Assembly: GCA_964457225.1 (NCBI GenBank)
Contig: CAYWEM010000017.1
Location: 1 to 57,408, forward strand
Origin: CAYWEM01 sp964457225
GTDB lineage: Bacteria; Acidobacteriota; Aminicenantia; UBA2199
Length of the DNA: 57,408 nucleotides
Direction: 5' to 3'
The number at the start of each line of letters is the position of its first letter. The first letter of the stretch is position 1. Positions 17,436 through 24,853 of the stretch are shown here, in pieces. Position numbers and translations under genes: made by a program. The notes below the pieces were generated by a model, which worked only from the letters and a program-made list of their open reading frames with translations, had not been told where the DNA came from and searched no databases.

Positions 17436-17469
17436 ATACCCGCCTGGGTATGGGTGATACCCGGGTTAT
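17436..17469. promoter_or_regulatory. Cluster of four alternating GGGTAT/ATACCC half-sites
   Basis: ATACCC (17436-17441), GGGTAT (17446-17451), ATACCC (17457-17462) and GGGTTAT (17463-17469) alternate in orientation and make overlapping inverted repeats. The cluster lies 125 bp upstream of the barrel gene at 17311 and downstream of the diguanylate cyclase gene. It could be a regulator binding site or an RNA hairpin; there is no T-run, so it is a poor terminator. Confidence 0.35.
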
Positions 17470-17541
17470 ACTGTCAGACTGCGGCTGATTCCGTTGAGGC
17501 TGAGGGCTTTCACCGGGGCGGAAAAGAACAAAAGCTTTGAT

Positions 17542-18696
17542 TCAGTCGTCGACACCGGCCAGGAGGTCGCTGTAGATGGTGGTGCGGTTGCGGCCGGCGC
17601 CCTTGGACAGGTAAAGGGCCTTGTCGGCCTTTTCCAGGATTTCCTCGCCGTTGTCGCCGTGTTCCGGCAGGGAGGCAATGCCCAGGGAGAGTGACAAGCG
17701 TCCGCCGGGCTGAGTGGCCGCGCCCGGAAAATTCTCCTGCTCAACCGTCTCCCGCAGTCTCTCGGCGGCCAGGTAGGCGCCCACCTTGTCGGTCTGGGGC
17801 AGAATGATGACGAATTCATCGCCGCCGTACTTTGCTTTCAGGTCGGAAGCCCTGAATCTCTTCTTGACTATGGCTCCGATTCTCTTCAGGGTGGCCGAGC
17901 CCATGGCATGGCCGTTGTGGTCGTTGAAATTCTTGAAATTGTCGACATCGAAGATGATCAGGGAAAAATGCTGGTTGTAGCGCAAGGCCTTGTGGCTTTC
18001 CTGATCAAGCATTTCAAAGAAATGGGATTGGTTGTACAGTCCGGTCAGGCCGTCGGTGATCGAAAGCAGGCGGGTCTGCTCCAGGGTGCGGGCCATGAGT
18101 TGTTCGCTTTTATGAAGGCCGCGGGCCAGGTAGGCTGATATGAGAAAAGTGAAGATCAGCAGGGCTTCGAAAGTGATCAAGGCGGCCAGCTGGTTCTTTA
18201 GGGCATCAGGGTCGGAATCGGGCAGCAGCAGGATGACCAGCACCAGGAATACGGCCAGCAGGGTATTGCGCAGGGCCCGGCGCCAGGGCAGCAGGAAGGT
18301 GGAAAGGACCACGTAGAGGATGAACAGCAGGTTCAGCGGGCTGGCAAAGCCCCCGGAAAAGTAGAGCAGGCTGGAAATGAACAGCAGGTCTACGTCAAGT
18401 TGCAGGGGCATCAATCTCTGGAGCCCGTTTTCGCGTTCTTGACCGGCCAGGCGCTCAAGGCGGCGGATTTCCAGGCCCAGCAGCAGGTTGACCAGCAATG
18501 GAAGGCCGAAGAGCGGCCAGATTATTTTTATCGGCGTCGCTTCAATGAAGGGAGCGGCCAGCAGGAAAAAAGCCGGGGCAAACAGGGCCAGCACCCAGCG
18601 CACTTTGATCAACAACCGGTTCTTGGTCTGCAGGGTTTCGCCCAGGTTCTCCTCGAAGCTGGTTACTTCCTCCTGGGTCTGGTTTTCCTGGTTCAT
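17542..18696 (-). CDS. Membrane-bound diguanylate cyclase (GGDEF)
   Basis: Makes the second messenger cyclic di-GMP from two GTP. Residues about 30-195 carry roughly six membrane helices. The GGDEF domain covers about 205-380, with Asp250 in IIFDVDNFK, the signature GGDEF at 291-295 and the inhibitory-site motif RASD at 282-285, five residues before it. Catalysis with product inhibition is therefore expected. No EAL domain is present. The predicted promoter lies so close to the ATG that the mRNA may lack a leader. Confidence 0.95.
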   Translation of the reverse strand: MNQENQTQEEVTSFEENLGETLQTKNRLLIKVRWVLALFAPAFFLLAAPFIEATPIKIIWPLFGLPLLVNLLLGLEIRRLERLAGQERENGLQRLMPLQLDVDLLFISSLLYFSGGFASPLNLLFILYVVLSTFLLPWRRALRNTLLAVFLVLVILLLPDSDPDALKNQLAALITFEALLIFTFLISAYLARGLHKSEQLMARTLEQTRLLSITDGLTGLYNQSHFFEMLDQESHKALRYNQHFSLIIFDVDNFKNFNDHNGHAMGSATLKRIGAIVKKRFRASDLKAKYGGDEFVIILPQTDKVGAYLAAERLRETVEQENFPGAATQPGGRLSLSLGIASLPEHGDNGEEILEKADKALYLSKGAGRNRTTIYSDLLAGVDD

Positions 18697-18702
18697 GTTC
18701 CT

Positions 18703-18731
18703 ACAATATGAGCTTGAGGCTGAATTGTCAA
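18703..18731 (-). promoter_or_regulatory. Sigma-70 promoter for the diguanylate cyclase, possibly leaderless
   Basis: On the minus strand TTGACA (18731-18726) and TATTGT (18708-18703) are 17 bp apart. The -10 box ends 6 bp before the ATG at 18696, so transcription should start at or next to the A of the start codon. No strong Shine-Dalgarno is present. Confidence 0.6.
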
Positions 18732-18817
18732 CTGCATTTCCGGGTTTTCTACATCGGCCGGCGCGGGTTCGGCCCCTCAGTCACTTTTTTTCTCTCGGCT
18801 GGTTTTGCTGCTTCTGG

Positions 18818-18908
18818 TTAAGGACTTCTCTTTTTTTTCCTGCCCGGCGGGGTGCGCTGGGGGCCGAAGTACTTTTCACTGCGGTAGCGCAGCCAGACCC
18901 GCAATTCC
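18818..18908 (-). pseudogene. Displaced 3' end of the 84-aa protein gene
   Basis: Read leftwards from 18908 this encodes ELRVWLRYRSEKYFGPQRTP and five further residues, the same 25 residues found near the end of the protein at 20482-20736, then a divergent tail and a stop at 18818-18820. No start codon or N-terminus is present. The remnant looks like the original 3' end of that gene, separated from the rest by the AbiE cassette. Confidence 0.75.
18834..18908. repeat. 75-bp direct repeat, left copy (att-like)
   Basis: Matches 20495-20569 at 74 of 75 positions; the only difference is a G/C swap in the GCTGGGG(G/C) stretch. It lies 14 bp from the stop codon of the AbiEii gene. Confidence 0.85.
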
Positions 18909-18922
18909 CTGTACAAAAGCTA

Positions 18923-19729
18923 TCAGGTAAAGTAATCACGAACGGCCCGGGCAAAGAGCTCCGGTACAAAGAGCCCAATTTCCTCGGGTCTTCCCAGGAA
19001 AGGAGCGATATCCCGGCGGATCTCCGGAAACGACGTTTTCCTGATCAGAGCAAGCAGCATTTCCCGGAGTTTTTCCGGAGTGATGGTTTCTTCTCCGGGG
19101 TGAGTCTGGGCGATGGCCTGTGCCAGCATGGCCAGGTTGACCGGGGACCTTCGTGTCAAGAACCAGAACAAGTCGTAATAATCACGGCCTTTCCTGTAGT
19201 GTCGAAAGAGAACAGCGTGCAATTTGCCGGCAAAGAGAGAAGAAAGGTCGTAGCTCAAGGTCTTGAACATAAAGTTTTTGTTGATCAGGTGCAGTTCTGT
19301 GCGAAACCCGGCGGGAGGGTTGCCGTCGATCTCGATCTTGACACTGATTTTCTCTTTTTTGTGTTTTGAAATGCCGAGGGCGGAAAGCAAACCTTCAAAC
19401 CTGACAAAAACAGCCAGCACATTTTTACTTCCGCCCGGGGAAAAACCCGGCCGAAAACCATGCAGTTCAAGCTCTCGTCCAGTAGCAGTGATCAGCTTCT
19501 GAAAATCAAACCCGGCATCGTCGATCAGGGAAAAATCGAGATCCTCCGAAAAACGGGGCAAATCATGGATGACGCGCAGTGCTGTTCCCCCGACGAAGGC
19601 TAAATTTCGGCTGAACCCACAGCGGTCGATGATCTGGAGAAGAAGTTCCTGCAGGAATTCCCGGCAGAAATTATAGCGCTCATCCGGTGTGGCCAGTTCC
19701 CTGATCTGCTTTTTGATGATCTCGATCAC
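18923..19729 (-). CDS. abiEii: AbiEii-type nucleotidyltransferase toxin
   Basis: A 268-residue nucleotidyltransferase of the AbiEii (type IV toxin) family. The active-site signatures are GGTALR at 47-52 and SEDLDF at 61-66 (Ser61, Asp63, Asp65), and the C-terminal helical part includes KLHAVLFRHYRKGRDYYDLFW, typical of the family. AbiE systems stop growth of phage-infected cells; the characterised toxins modify nucleic-acid targets such as tRNA. The start ATG overlaps the upstream antitoxin stop (ATGA, 19726-19729). All expected motifs are present, so it should be functional. Confidence 0.93.
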   Translation of the reverse strand: MIEIIKKQIRELATPDERYNFCREFLQELLLQIIDRCGFSRNLAFVGGTALRVIHDLPRFSEDLDFSLIDDAGFDFQKLITATGRELELHGFRPGFSPGGSKNVLAVFVRFEGLLSALGISKHKKEKISVKIEIDGNPPAGFRTELHLINKNFMFKTLSYDLSSLFAGKLHAVLFRHYRKGRDYYDLFWFLTRRSPVNLAMLAQAIAQTHPGEETITPEKLREMLLALIRKTSFPEIRRDIAPFLGRPEEIGLFVPELFARAVRDYFT

Positions 19730-20340
19730 AGCAGTTCCTTCACGATCAGTTCCAGCTTCTTCACACCGAAGCGCCGGGCGTAGGTTTTTAACTTTCCGGC
19801 TTTCAGGATCTCACGGTTCTGCAGCCTGAGAAACCCGCTCAGCGTATCCTCACGACGGGCATCAAGACGACCAAGGTTGAGGTAAAGGAGATCGAGGAGG
19901 GCTTTTTCCGGCTCCGCCAGGAAGTAGGGGAGACCGTTCTCGTCCTGTTCCCTGGCGAAACCGAAATGGAGGGGGATTTTGAGAGAGCGATAGATAAAAG
20001 TTCCCATCGTTGTGACCAGCGTTTGAGTCTTCCTGGGAGTTACGGAAGTGATGGATTCCACCCTTTCCGGGATCAGGTTGTAATAGCTGAGGGCGCTTTC
20101 CAGGCTTATGCAGGAGGGTTGCACCAGGACGGCGGCGATGGCCTGTCTCGAGGGAGTCATGGTGCGTTCGTTTTCTCCGAGCAGGTAAAGCCCGCTTTTC
20201 AGCTGTACGATCAGGCCTTCTTTCTTCCAGCGGGACAACTGGACCCGTATCGCGGCAGGCGATCCGGCCAGGTAAGCGGCGGTATCGCGGTCGAAAAAAG
20301 GCATTTTTCGAACGGCTTCTTTGAATTCCCTGAATCTCAT
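19726..20340 (-). CDS. abiEi: AbiEi antitoxin / transcriptional autoregulator
   Basis: A 204-residue partner of the AbiEii toxin. The N-terminus is a winged-helix DNA-binding domain (YLAGSPAAIRVQLSRWKKEG, then a YLLGENE wing), and the rest is the AbiEi antitoxin-type domain (PSCISLESALSYYNLIP, FGFAREQDENGLPYFLAEPEKALLDLLYL). Characterised AbiEi proteins neutralise the toxin without forming a stable complex and repress their own promoter through inverted repeats; a 40-bp imperfect palindrome lies directly before this gene. Confidence 0.92.
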   Translation of the reverse strand: MRFREFKEAVRKMPFFDRDTAAYLAGSPAAIRVQLSRWKKEGLIVQLKSGLYLLGENERTMTPSRQAIAAVLVQPSCISLESALSYYNLIPERVESITSVTPRKTQTLVTTMGTFIYRSLKIPLHFGFAREQDENGLPYFLAEPEKALLDLLYLNLGRLDARREDTLSGFLRLQNREILKAGKLKTYARRFGVKKLELIVKELL

Positions 20341-20342
20341 GT

Positions 20343-20382
20343 CATTTCCATTTGTTTACAAAAATGTTAATCAATAGAAATG
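20343..20382. promoter_or_regulatory. Imperfect 40-bp palindrome, candidate AbiEi operator
   Basis: The segment starts CATTTCCATTTG and ends CAATAGAAATG; compared with its own reverse complement it matches at 14 of 20 half-site positions. It begins 2 bp upstream of the antitoxin start and reaches into the predicted -10 box (20380-20385). By analogy with known AbiEi autoregulation it is the likely operator. Confidence 0.55.
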
Positions 20383-20408
20383 ATAGCGCGATTTTTTTAA
20401 ACTGGCAA
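20380..20408 (-). promoter_or_regulatory. Sigma-70 promoter of the AbiE operon
   Basis: On the minus strand TTGCCA (20408-20403) and TATCAT (20385-20380) are 17 bp apart, each matching 5 of 6 consensus bases. Confidence 0.6.
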
Positions 20409-20481
20409 GTCCGGGCGGCGAGAATGAAAAACATGGAAAAACAGCACGGGAGAACAGGTTGAAATGACAGCAGTTTTAATT

Positions 20482-20736
20482 CTATCTCGGCTTGTTTTTC
20501 CTGCCCGGCGGGGTGCGCTGGGGCCCGAAGTACTTTTCACTGCGGTAGCGCAGCCAGACCCGCAATTCCTGGGGCACCAGCTCCCGTTGTTCCGGGCTCA
20601 GGCTCTCGTACATTTCCAGGGCCATTTCCCGATGGGTCCGGCAGGCCTTGTTCTGATGGGCCTGCCAGTAGGAACGGGCCAGGCGGATCAGGCGGTTGGT
20701 CTCCTTGACCGGGTCGGCGCTTCTTTTTACCGGCAT
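20482..20736 (-). CDS. Small basic hypothetical protein (84 aa); target of cassette insertion
   Basis: A charged, helical protein rich in Arg, Lys and Glu (RLARSYWQAHQNKACRTHRE, then LSPEQRELVP). No membrane segment or known motif. Its last third, through PPGRK, is encoded by the right 75-bp repeat, and a second copy of that part lies at 18834-18908, so the present 3' end (GRKNKPR) may have been supplied by an integrated element. It is 51 bp from the stop of the large lipoprotein gene. Confidence 0.7.
   Translation of the reverse strand: MPVKRSADPVKETNRLIRLARSYWQAHQNKACRTHREMALEMYESLSPEQRELVPQELRVWLRYRSEKYFGPQRTPPGRKNKPR
20495..20569. repeat. 75-bp direct repeat, right copy (att-like)
   Basis: Partner of 18834-18908, lying within the 3' coding part of the 84-aa gene. 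The spacing between copies is 1661 bp. Confidence 0.85.
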
Positions 20737-20787
20737 GGGGCCATTATAATAAAAACCTGCTGAATGTGCAGCCGGTCAGCTCCTCCT

Positions 20788-23412
20788 TTAATCCCCGGGG
20801 GAAACGTCAAGCACCAGGCGCCATTTAAATTCCCTTTTCTCCCGGCCGCCGCGGGTCCAGGATTCACCCTCGTCTTTTCGCCCCTTGCCGTCCAGGGGCT
20901 TTTCGATCAGCCCTCCCCCCTCAGCTGTTCTGCGCCCTGACGAACGGGCCTTCCAGTCGGGATTCATCGGCAGGTCCTTGTCGAAGTCCGAAACTTCTCC
21001 GAAACCGAACTCTTCCTCGAGCTTGTCGCTTTGATCGTCTTTCCGATGCCGGTAATCGTAGCGTTCCCAGTCGGGATCGGGCCTGTATCTCAGGCGGCTG
21101 TTCGCGGTCCGCCGCATCAGGCCTTCCGCCTGGATGGTCACGGAATCCACGTTGATCCATTTTATGGTCCCGGTTCCCCGGTCGGCATAGATCCGCACTC
21201 TCAGGGATTCCTCCTTCAAATCATCCCGGCTTGTCCTGGAGAGATCTGATTTGTGCCAGTTTTCGTTGACCTGCCTGTTGCTTTCCATAATGACACCCTG
21301 GGCATCGGCGTCCAGGTCGTACCCGGAAAGCGAGATGGAGCGGCTGAAACCGTTTATCCGGGCGGCTTTGACCCGAAAGTAATAAACATTGCAGTTTGTG
21401 TTTTCATCAAAATCGCCGGCTTCGGGCCGCAGCATTTCAGCCAGGGCCCTGGCCCGGATCTCACCGGGCAGGCGGGCGGCCGCCCGGGCGGCATCAGCCT
21501 GGGTATTGTGGCGCTGAGGAACCAGGTCCAGCGTGAGTTCGATCTTGTGGCGCCATTGTTTGTCCAGCTTACGCTCTTTCCTCTCTCCCCCCCATTTCTT
21601 GGTCATCCGGTAGTTTTCATCTCCTTCTTCGCTGAAGAATATCTGCACTTGTCCTGACAGGCATTCCCGGTCCGAGTCGGGCATTAAGTCCAGCAGGAGT
21701 AACTCGGGCTCCGGATCGGTACTGGTGGAGCTTACGGCCAGGTATATGGCCTGGAAATTCTGCGATTCCATGGCCAGGCAGAAGATGCGCTCATCGAGAT
21801 CGCTCCAGTCTTCTTTGACCGTCCTCAAGTCCCGGTATTCGATGACCGCCTGGAGACCTAGTTCGCGGCGGCCCTGGAATTCCGACAAGTCGAAACGGAC
21901 GGTCGGCGCCATGGTTCCCCGGGCGCCGTTCGTGACCTGGTAATAGGAGATGCCCGTGCCCCGGACCTGGATTCCGGAGCGGGCAATAATTGTTCCGCCT
22001 TCGTCGATATGCCAGAGCCCCTGAAAACCGTGTATATCGGACAGCGGCAGGGGTGAATTCCCCCCGCAGCAGCCGACCGAATCCCTGAACTTCCCCTTGG
22101 CTTCACCCTCGTCCATGGTGTAGAAGGAGTATTCTTTGAAGAGATCGTCAAAATCTCCGCCCGCGGCGGACTTGACCGAGGGAAGCGTATCACCCCGGCT
22201 GGCGGCGCATGTTTCCCAGATCAGGCGCATGACGGCATCATTTCCCCCCGACCGGGCCTGGGTCAGGTATTTAAAGAACAGATACATGCCGTAGGCGCTC
22301 CAGCCGCTTTTTTCCTGGAGCCGGTTGTGTACTGAACCCCGGAAAGTTTCGCCTTCCAATCTGTCCTGTTCCGTGTTCCAGTCAGGACCGATGAAATCCT
22401 CGGCCCAGACAGCCGAGCCCTCGACCAGCCACTTCTCTTCATGGAGACTGAATGCGAACTGGAAAGCGTGGAACATCTCGTGAGCCAGGGTGGCCGCGAG
22501 ATCGGGATCCTCCCCGGCTTGATCCGCCGAAACCTGGATCCAGGCGGAAGATGTCCCCGGTGCGAAACCGGATTCAGGTCTCCAGGAATCCGGCCAGCAG
22601 AGTCCCCTGGGTTGAAAGCTTTCTCCCTCGTCATCGCTGAGCTCTCCCAGTTCCGCCAGGATGTAGATGGACAGGGTCCGATCTCCGAAATCCAGCGTTT
22701 TCCGGCCAAGCAGTTTTTCAAGCCTTTCGTACATTTTGTGTTGAGCGATCAGGTCGCGCGCTTTCCGGGCCAGGGCGGCATCCGGCGGATCTGCGAAAAC
22801 CTCGATGGTGTACCCGGTGTCGGTCCGGTAAACTTCCTTGACCGGGTCGGATGTCTCGGCATGGAGCGGCGCGGCCAGGGAGAACAGGGAAGTGGAGAGC
22901 GAAGTTCTTTGCTCATACAGGCGCTTATAATGAATGCTTCTCGGATCGCTCGGCCGCACCAGGTAGGGGATTAGTTCAGCGGCAGTTTCCGGCGAAAGCT
23001 CGGAAAACCTGATGGATGCCTGCAGAACATCCCAGGTGCCTGAGGTTGGAGCCCTTTGGTATCGGTATTTTTCCTGGACCAGGTCCGGACGGAAGAGGCG
23101 CAGGATTCGGCTGCGGCCGGCCTCGTCGAGCGTAATGGCTCCGCTTTCCAGGTCATCGGCCAGCATTTGGCTGGAATCACGCTCTGTTTGTCGCAGAGGC
23201 TGAAGTGGTTTTTGCCTCAGGCTTGCCGCTGTTCCATCCTCATCGGTCCCGGACTGGACCTGCTGCTCCTGTTGCCGGGGGCCTGCTTCTTTTCCGGGTC
23301 GGCAGGCGTTGCAGGAAGAAAAAAGACCGGAAATGACGAGGATGGTGAAAAGCGCTCCGGGAAGTGCCGGCGCTATGAAACGAAAGTGGTTCCGCCTCAT
23401 TGAATTTTTCAT
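20788..23412 (-). CDS. Large lipoprotein with gluzincin-type HExxH metallopeptidase motif
   Basis: An 874-residue protein with a lipoprotein signal (lipid Cys34 in LFSSC; a GGGGGAG site before the ATG). Residues 311-315 read HEMFH, and Glu331 follows in WLVEGSAVWAEDF, the arrangement of zinc metallopeptidases of the gluzincin kind. A helical Gln-rich linker precedes the domain, and a large beta-rich C-terminal region of unknown family follows, with an Arg/Lys/Asp-rich tail. It probably acts on proteins or peptides at the membrane surface. Substrate unknown. It has its own promoter and is separate from the mo-cofactor operon. Confidence 0.8.
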   Translation of the reverse strand: MKNSMRRNHFRFIAPALPGALFTILVISGLFSSCNACRPGKEAGPRQQEQQVQSGTDEDGTAASLRQKPLQPLRQTERDSSQMLADDLESGAITLDEAGRSRILRLFRPDLVQEKYRYQRAPTSGTWDVLQASIRFSELSPETAAELIPYLVRPSDPRSIHYKRLYEQRTSLSTSLFSLAAPLHAETSDPVKEVYRTDTGYTIEVFADPPDAALARKARDLIAQHKMYERLEKLLGRKTLDFGDRTLSIYILAELGELSDDEGESFQPRGLCWPDSWRPESGFAPGTSSAWIQVSADQAGEDPDLAATLAHEMFHAFQFAFSLHEEKWLVEGSAVWAEDFIGPDWNTEQDRLEGETFRGSVHNRLQEKSGWSAYGMYLFFKYLTQARSGGNDAVMRLIWETCAASRGDTLPSVKSAAGGDFDDLFKEYSFYTMDEGEAKGKFRDSVGCCGGNSPLPLSDIHGFQGLWHIDEGGTIIARSGIQVRGTGISYYQVTNGARGTMAPTVRFDLSEFQGRRELGLQAVIEYRDLRTVKEDWSDLDERIFCLAMESQNFQAIYLAVSSTSTDPEPELLLLDLMPDSDRECLSGQVQIFFSEEGDENYRMTKKWGGERKERKLDKQWRHKIELTLDLVPQRHNTQADAARAAARLPGEIRARALAEMLRPEAGDFDENTNCNVYYFRVKAARINGFSRSISLSGYDLDADAQGVIMESNRQVNENWHKSDLSRTSRDDLKEESLRVRIYADRGTGTIKWINVDSVTIQAEGLMRRTANSRLRYRPDPDWERYDYRHRKDDQSDKLEEEFGFGEVSDFDKDLPMNPDWKARSSGRRTAEGGGLIEKPLDGKGRKDEGESWTRGGREKREFKWRLVLDVSPGD

Positions 23413-23439
23413 GTCTCCCCCTGTCTTGGTTCCCGGAGA

Positions 23440-23468
23440 AGAATAAACCCGTGTATTTGCCTTGTCAA
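23440..23468 (-). promoter_or_regulatory. Sigma-70 promoter for the HExxH lipoprotein
   Basis: On the minus strand TTGACA (23468-23463) and TATTCT (23445-23440) are 17 bp apart, about 28 bp before the start codon. Confidence 0.65.
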
Positions 23469-23516
23469 TCTTTTCTTGCTAAGCCGGATGCCGGGGCGAA
23501 AAGCGCCGGGTTTTCG

Positions 23517-23550
23517 AAAAAAAAGCCGGTCAGCGGTGTTGGTGATCGGC
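23517..23550 (-). terminator. Terminator of the molybdenum-cofactor operon
   Basis: On the minus strand GCCGATCA (23550-23543) pairs with TGACCGGC (23532-23525) with one mismatch, followed by eight T. It overlaps the last codons of mog. Confidence 0.7.
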
Positions 23551-24009
23551 GCCGTCGACCATGGCCGCTGCGTGCCGCATGATGCCGGCCAAAAGGCGGG
23601 CGTGGTGCGCGGCCCCGCGGCGCGAGCCGGGGAAATTGACGATGATGGTTTTGCCCTTCTGGCCCGAGTAGCCCCGGGACAGTACGGCGTTTTTCGTCTC
23701 GGCCAGGGATTCCAGGCGCAGCCACTCGCTGATCCCGGGTACTTCGCGGTCGCAGAAGGAGGCCGTCACTTCCGGGGTGATGTCGCGCGGAGCCAGCCCG
23801 GTGCCGCCGGTGGTGATGATAAAGTCCTTGTCCAGGTGAACGTCCAGGACGCGGCGCAGTTCGTTTTCCTCGTCAGCCACCAGGACGGTGCTTATTTCCA
23901 GCTCCAGCCCGGATGCCTCCAGCTCGGCCACCACCGCCGGGCCGGACAGGTCCTGGTAAACCCCGGCCGCGGCCCGGTCAGATACCGTAATCACAGCTAC
24001 TTTCAACAT
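23530..24009 (-). CDS. mog: Molybdopterin adenylyltransferase (MogA/MoaB family)
   Basis: Activates molybdopterin by adenylation before molybdenum insertion by MoeA. The 159 residues cover the family length, with VITVSDR at the N-terminus, TTGGTGLAPRDITPE (the substrate-binding loop) and VNFPGSRRGA near the end, which corresponds to the NLPGSP-type loop. It is the last gene of the operon; its start overlaps the MOSC gene by 32 bp. The histidine-containing tail (DGADHQHR) is unremarkable. Confidence 0.92.
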   Translation of the reverse strand: MLKVAVITVSDRAAAGVYQDLSGPAVVAELEASGLELEISTVLVADEENELRRVLDVHLDKDFIITTGGTGLAPRDITPEVTASFCDREVPGISEWLRLESLAETKNAVLSRGYSGQKGKTIIVNFPGSRRGAAHHARLLAGIMRHAAAMVDGADHQHR

Positions 24010-24412
24010 TGATCAAACCTCCACTCAGCACCCTGGCGAAAACGCCCTGCCTGGGCATGATGCAGTCCCCGACAGCCTGGAAAATGGCGCAGGGACGGTG
24101 GCATTCCTTGCCGATGCGGCTGATTTCCAACTCGGCCGTACCGATACGCAGGCGGTCACCGACCCGGCACTTGCTCCAGTCTATGCCCCTGGTGGTGAAA
24201 TTCTCGGCGAAATCACCTGGAGACAGTTGCAGGCCACGGGCGATCATGGTGTCGATCGCTTCCTTGGCCAGCAAAGAGACCTGGCGCTCTCCGGGAGCGG
24301 CATGGCCGTCATCCTTGAGACCCAGGCCGGCCAGCAGTTCAGCCTGGGTGACCGGGGACTTGCGTCCGCCCTTTTGCGGTGAAATGTTTATCGATACCAG
24401 TGAAAATTTCAT
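23978..24412 (-). CDS. MOSC-domain protein
   Basis: A 144-residue stand-alone MOSC domain, the fold that binds molybdenum-cofactor sulfur in sulfurases and YiiM-like proteins. The motifs GDFAENFTTRGIDW, GTAELEISRIGKECHRPC and GVFARVLSGG match the family, and C in KECHRPC is the likely sulfur-carrying residue. The start at 24412 overlaps the moaC stop as ATGA. In moa operons such proteins are thought to help cofactor maturation or transfer; the exact role is unproven. Confidence 0.87.
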   Translation of the reverse strand: MKFSLVSINISPQKGGRKSPVTQAELLAGLGLKDDGHAAPGERQVSLLAKEAIDTMIARGLQLSPGDFAENFTTRGIDWSKCRVGDRLRIGTAELEISRIGKECHRPCAIFQAVGDCIMPRQGVFARVLSGGLINVESSCDYGI

Positions 24413-24852
24413 CCCTTGTTTTTCTCCAAAAGTACGATTTCGCTGATGACCATGGTCTTGTCCACTGCTTTGCACATATCGTAAATGGTCAAACCGGCCA
24501 CCGCGGCCGCGGTCAGTGCTTCCATTTCCACCCCGGTGCGGGCCTGGCAGGAAACCCGGGCTTCGATCATGACGCCGTTTTCCTCGATAGAGAAATCGAT
24601 CGAGATCTTGTCCAGGGGAATCTGGTGGCAGAGCGGGATCAGCTCGGCCGTTTTCTTGGCCGCGTTGATGCCGGCGATACGGGCCACGGCCAGGACGTCG
24701 CCCTTGCGCATTTGTTCAGCCCTGACCAGTTCCAGGGTTTCCGCCTGCATCGTGACCCGGCCCCGGGCCACGGCCCGGCGGCGGATTACGGGTTTTTCAC
24801 CGACGTCGACCATGTCGGCTTCACCGCGCCGGTTCAGGTGGGTCAGTTTCAT
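24409..24852 (-). CDS. moaC: Cyclic pyranopterin monophosphate synthase MoaC
   Basis: Converts the 3',8-cyclo-GTP product of MoaA into cyclic pyranopterin monophosphate, the second step of molybdopterin synthesis. The 147 residues include MVDVGEKP, RIAGINAAKKTAELIPLCHQ and GVEMEALTAAAVAGLTIYDMCK, all diagnostic. The start codon lies one base after the moaA stop, and its Shine-Dalgarno is formed by the last codons of moaA (ATAGGAGGC), so translation should be tightly coupled. Confidence 0.96.
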   Translation of the reverse strand: MKLTHLNRRGEADMVDVGEKPVIRRRAVARGRVTMQAETLELVRAEQMRKGDVLAVARIAGINAAKKTAELIPLCHQIPLDKISIDFSIEENGVMIEARVSCQARTGVEMEALTAAAVAGLTIYDMCKAVDKTMVISEIVLLEKNKG

Positions 24853-24853
24853 G

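Larger units (their letters stand above)
18834..20494. mobile_element. Putative integrated AbiE toxin-antitoxin cassette (about 1.66 kb)
   Basis: The segment has one 75-bp repeat plus the AbiEi/AbiEii gene pair and ends where the second repeat begins. The pattern is intact gene, cargo, displaced 3' fragment. It is the expected outcome of site-specific integration into the 3' end of a gene when the element carries a replacement end. No integrase or transposase is inside, so mobilisation would need a helper, or the segment is a relic of a larger element or of recombination between duplicates. Confidence 0.5.

Noticed and set aside
18781..18978. A 65-codon frame covering the left 75-bp repeat on the minus strand
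   Set aside because: It is out of frame with the conserved ELRVWLRYRSEKYFGP fragment and overlaps the end of AbiEii; the true relation is a displaced gene end.
18834..20569. Considered the 75-bp repeats as part of a CRISPR array or a composite transposon
   Set aside because: There are only two copies, 1.66 kb apart and partly coding; no inverted terminal repeats or transposase are present. An att-like duplication explains the pattern better.
24081..24103. Sequence resembling the left-end repeat core (AATGGCGCAGGGACGGTGGC)
   Set aside because: It lies inside the MOSC coding sequence at conserved codons and matches only part of the core; a chance match.
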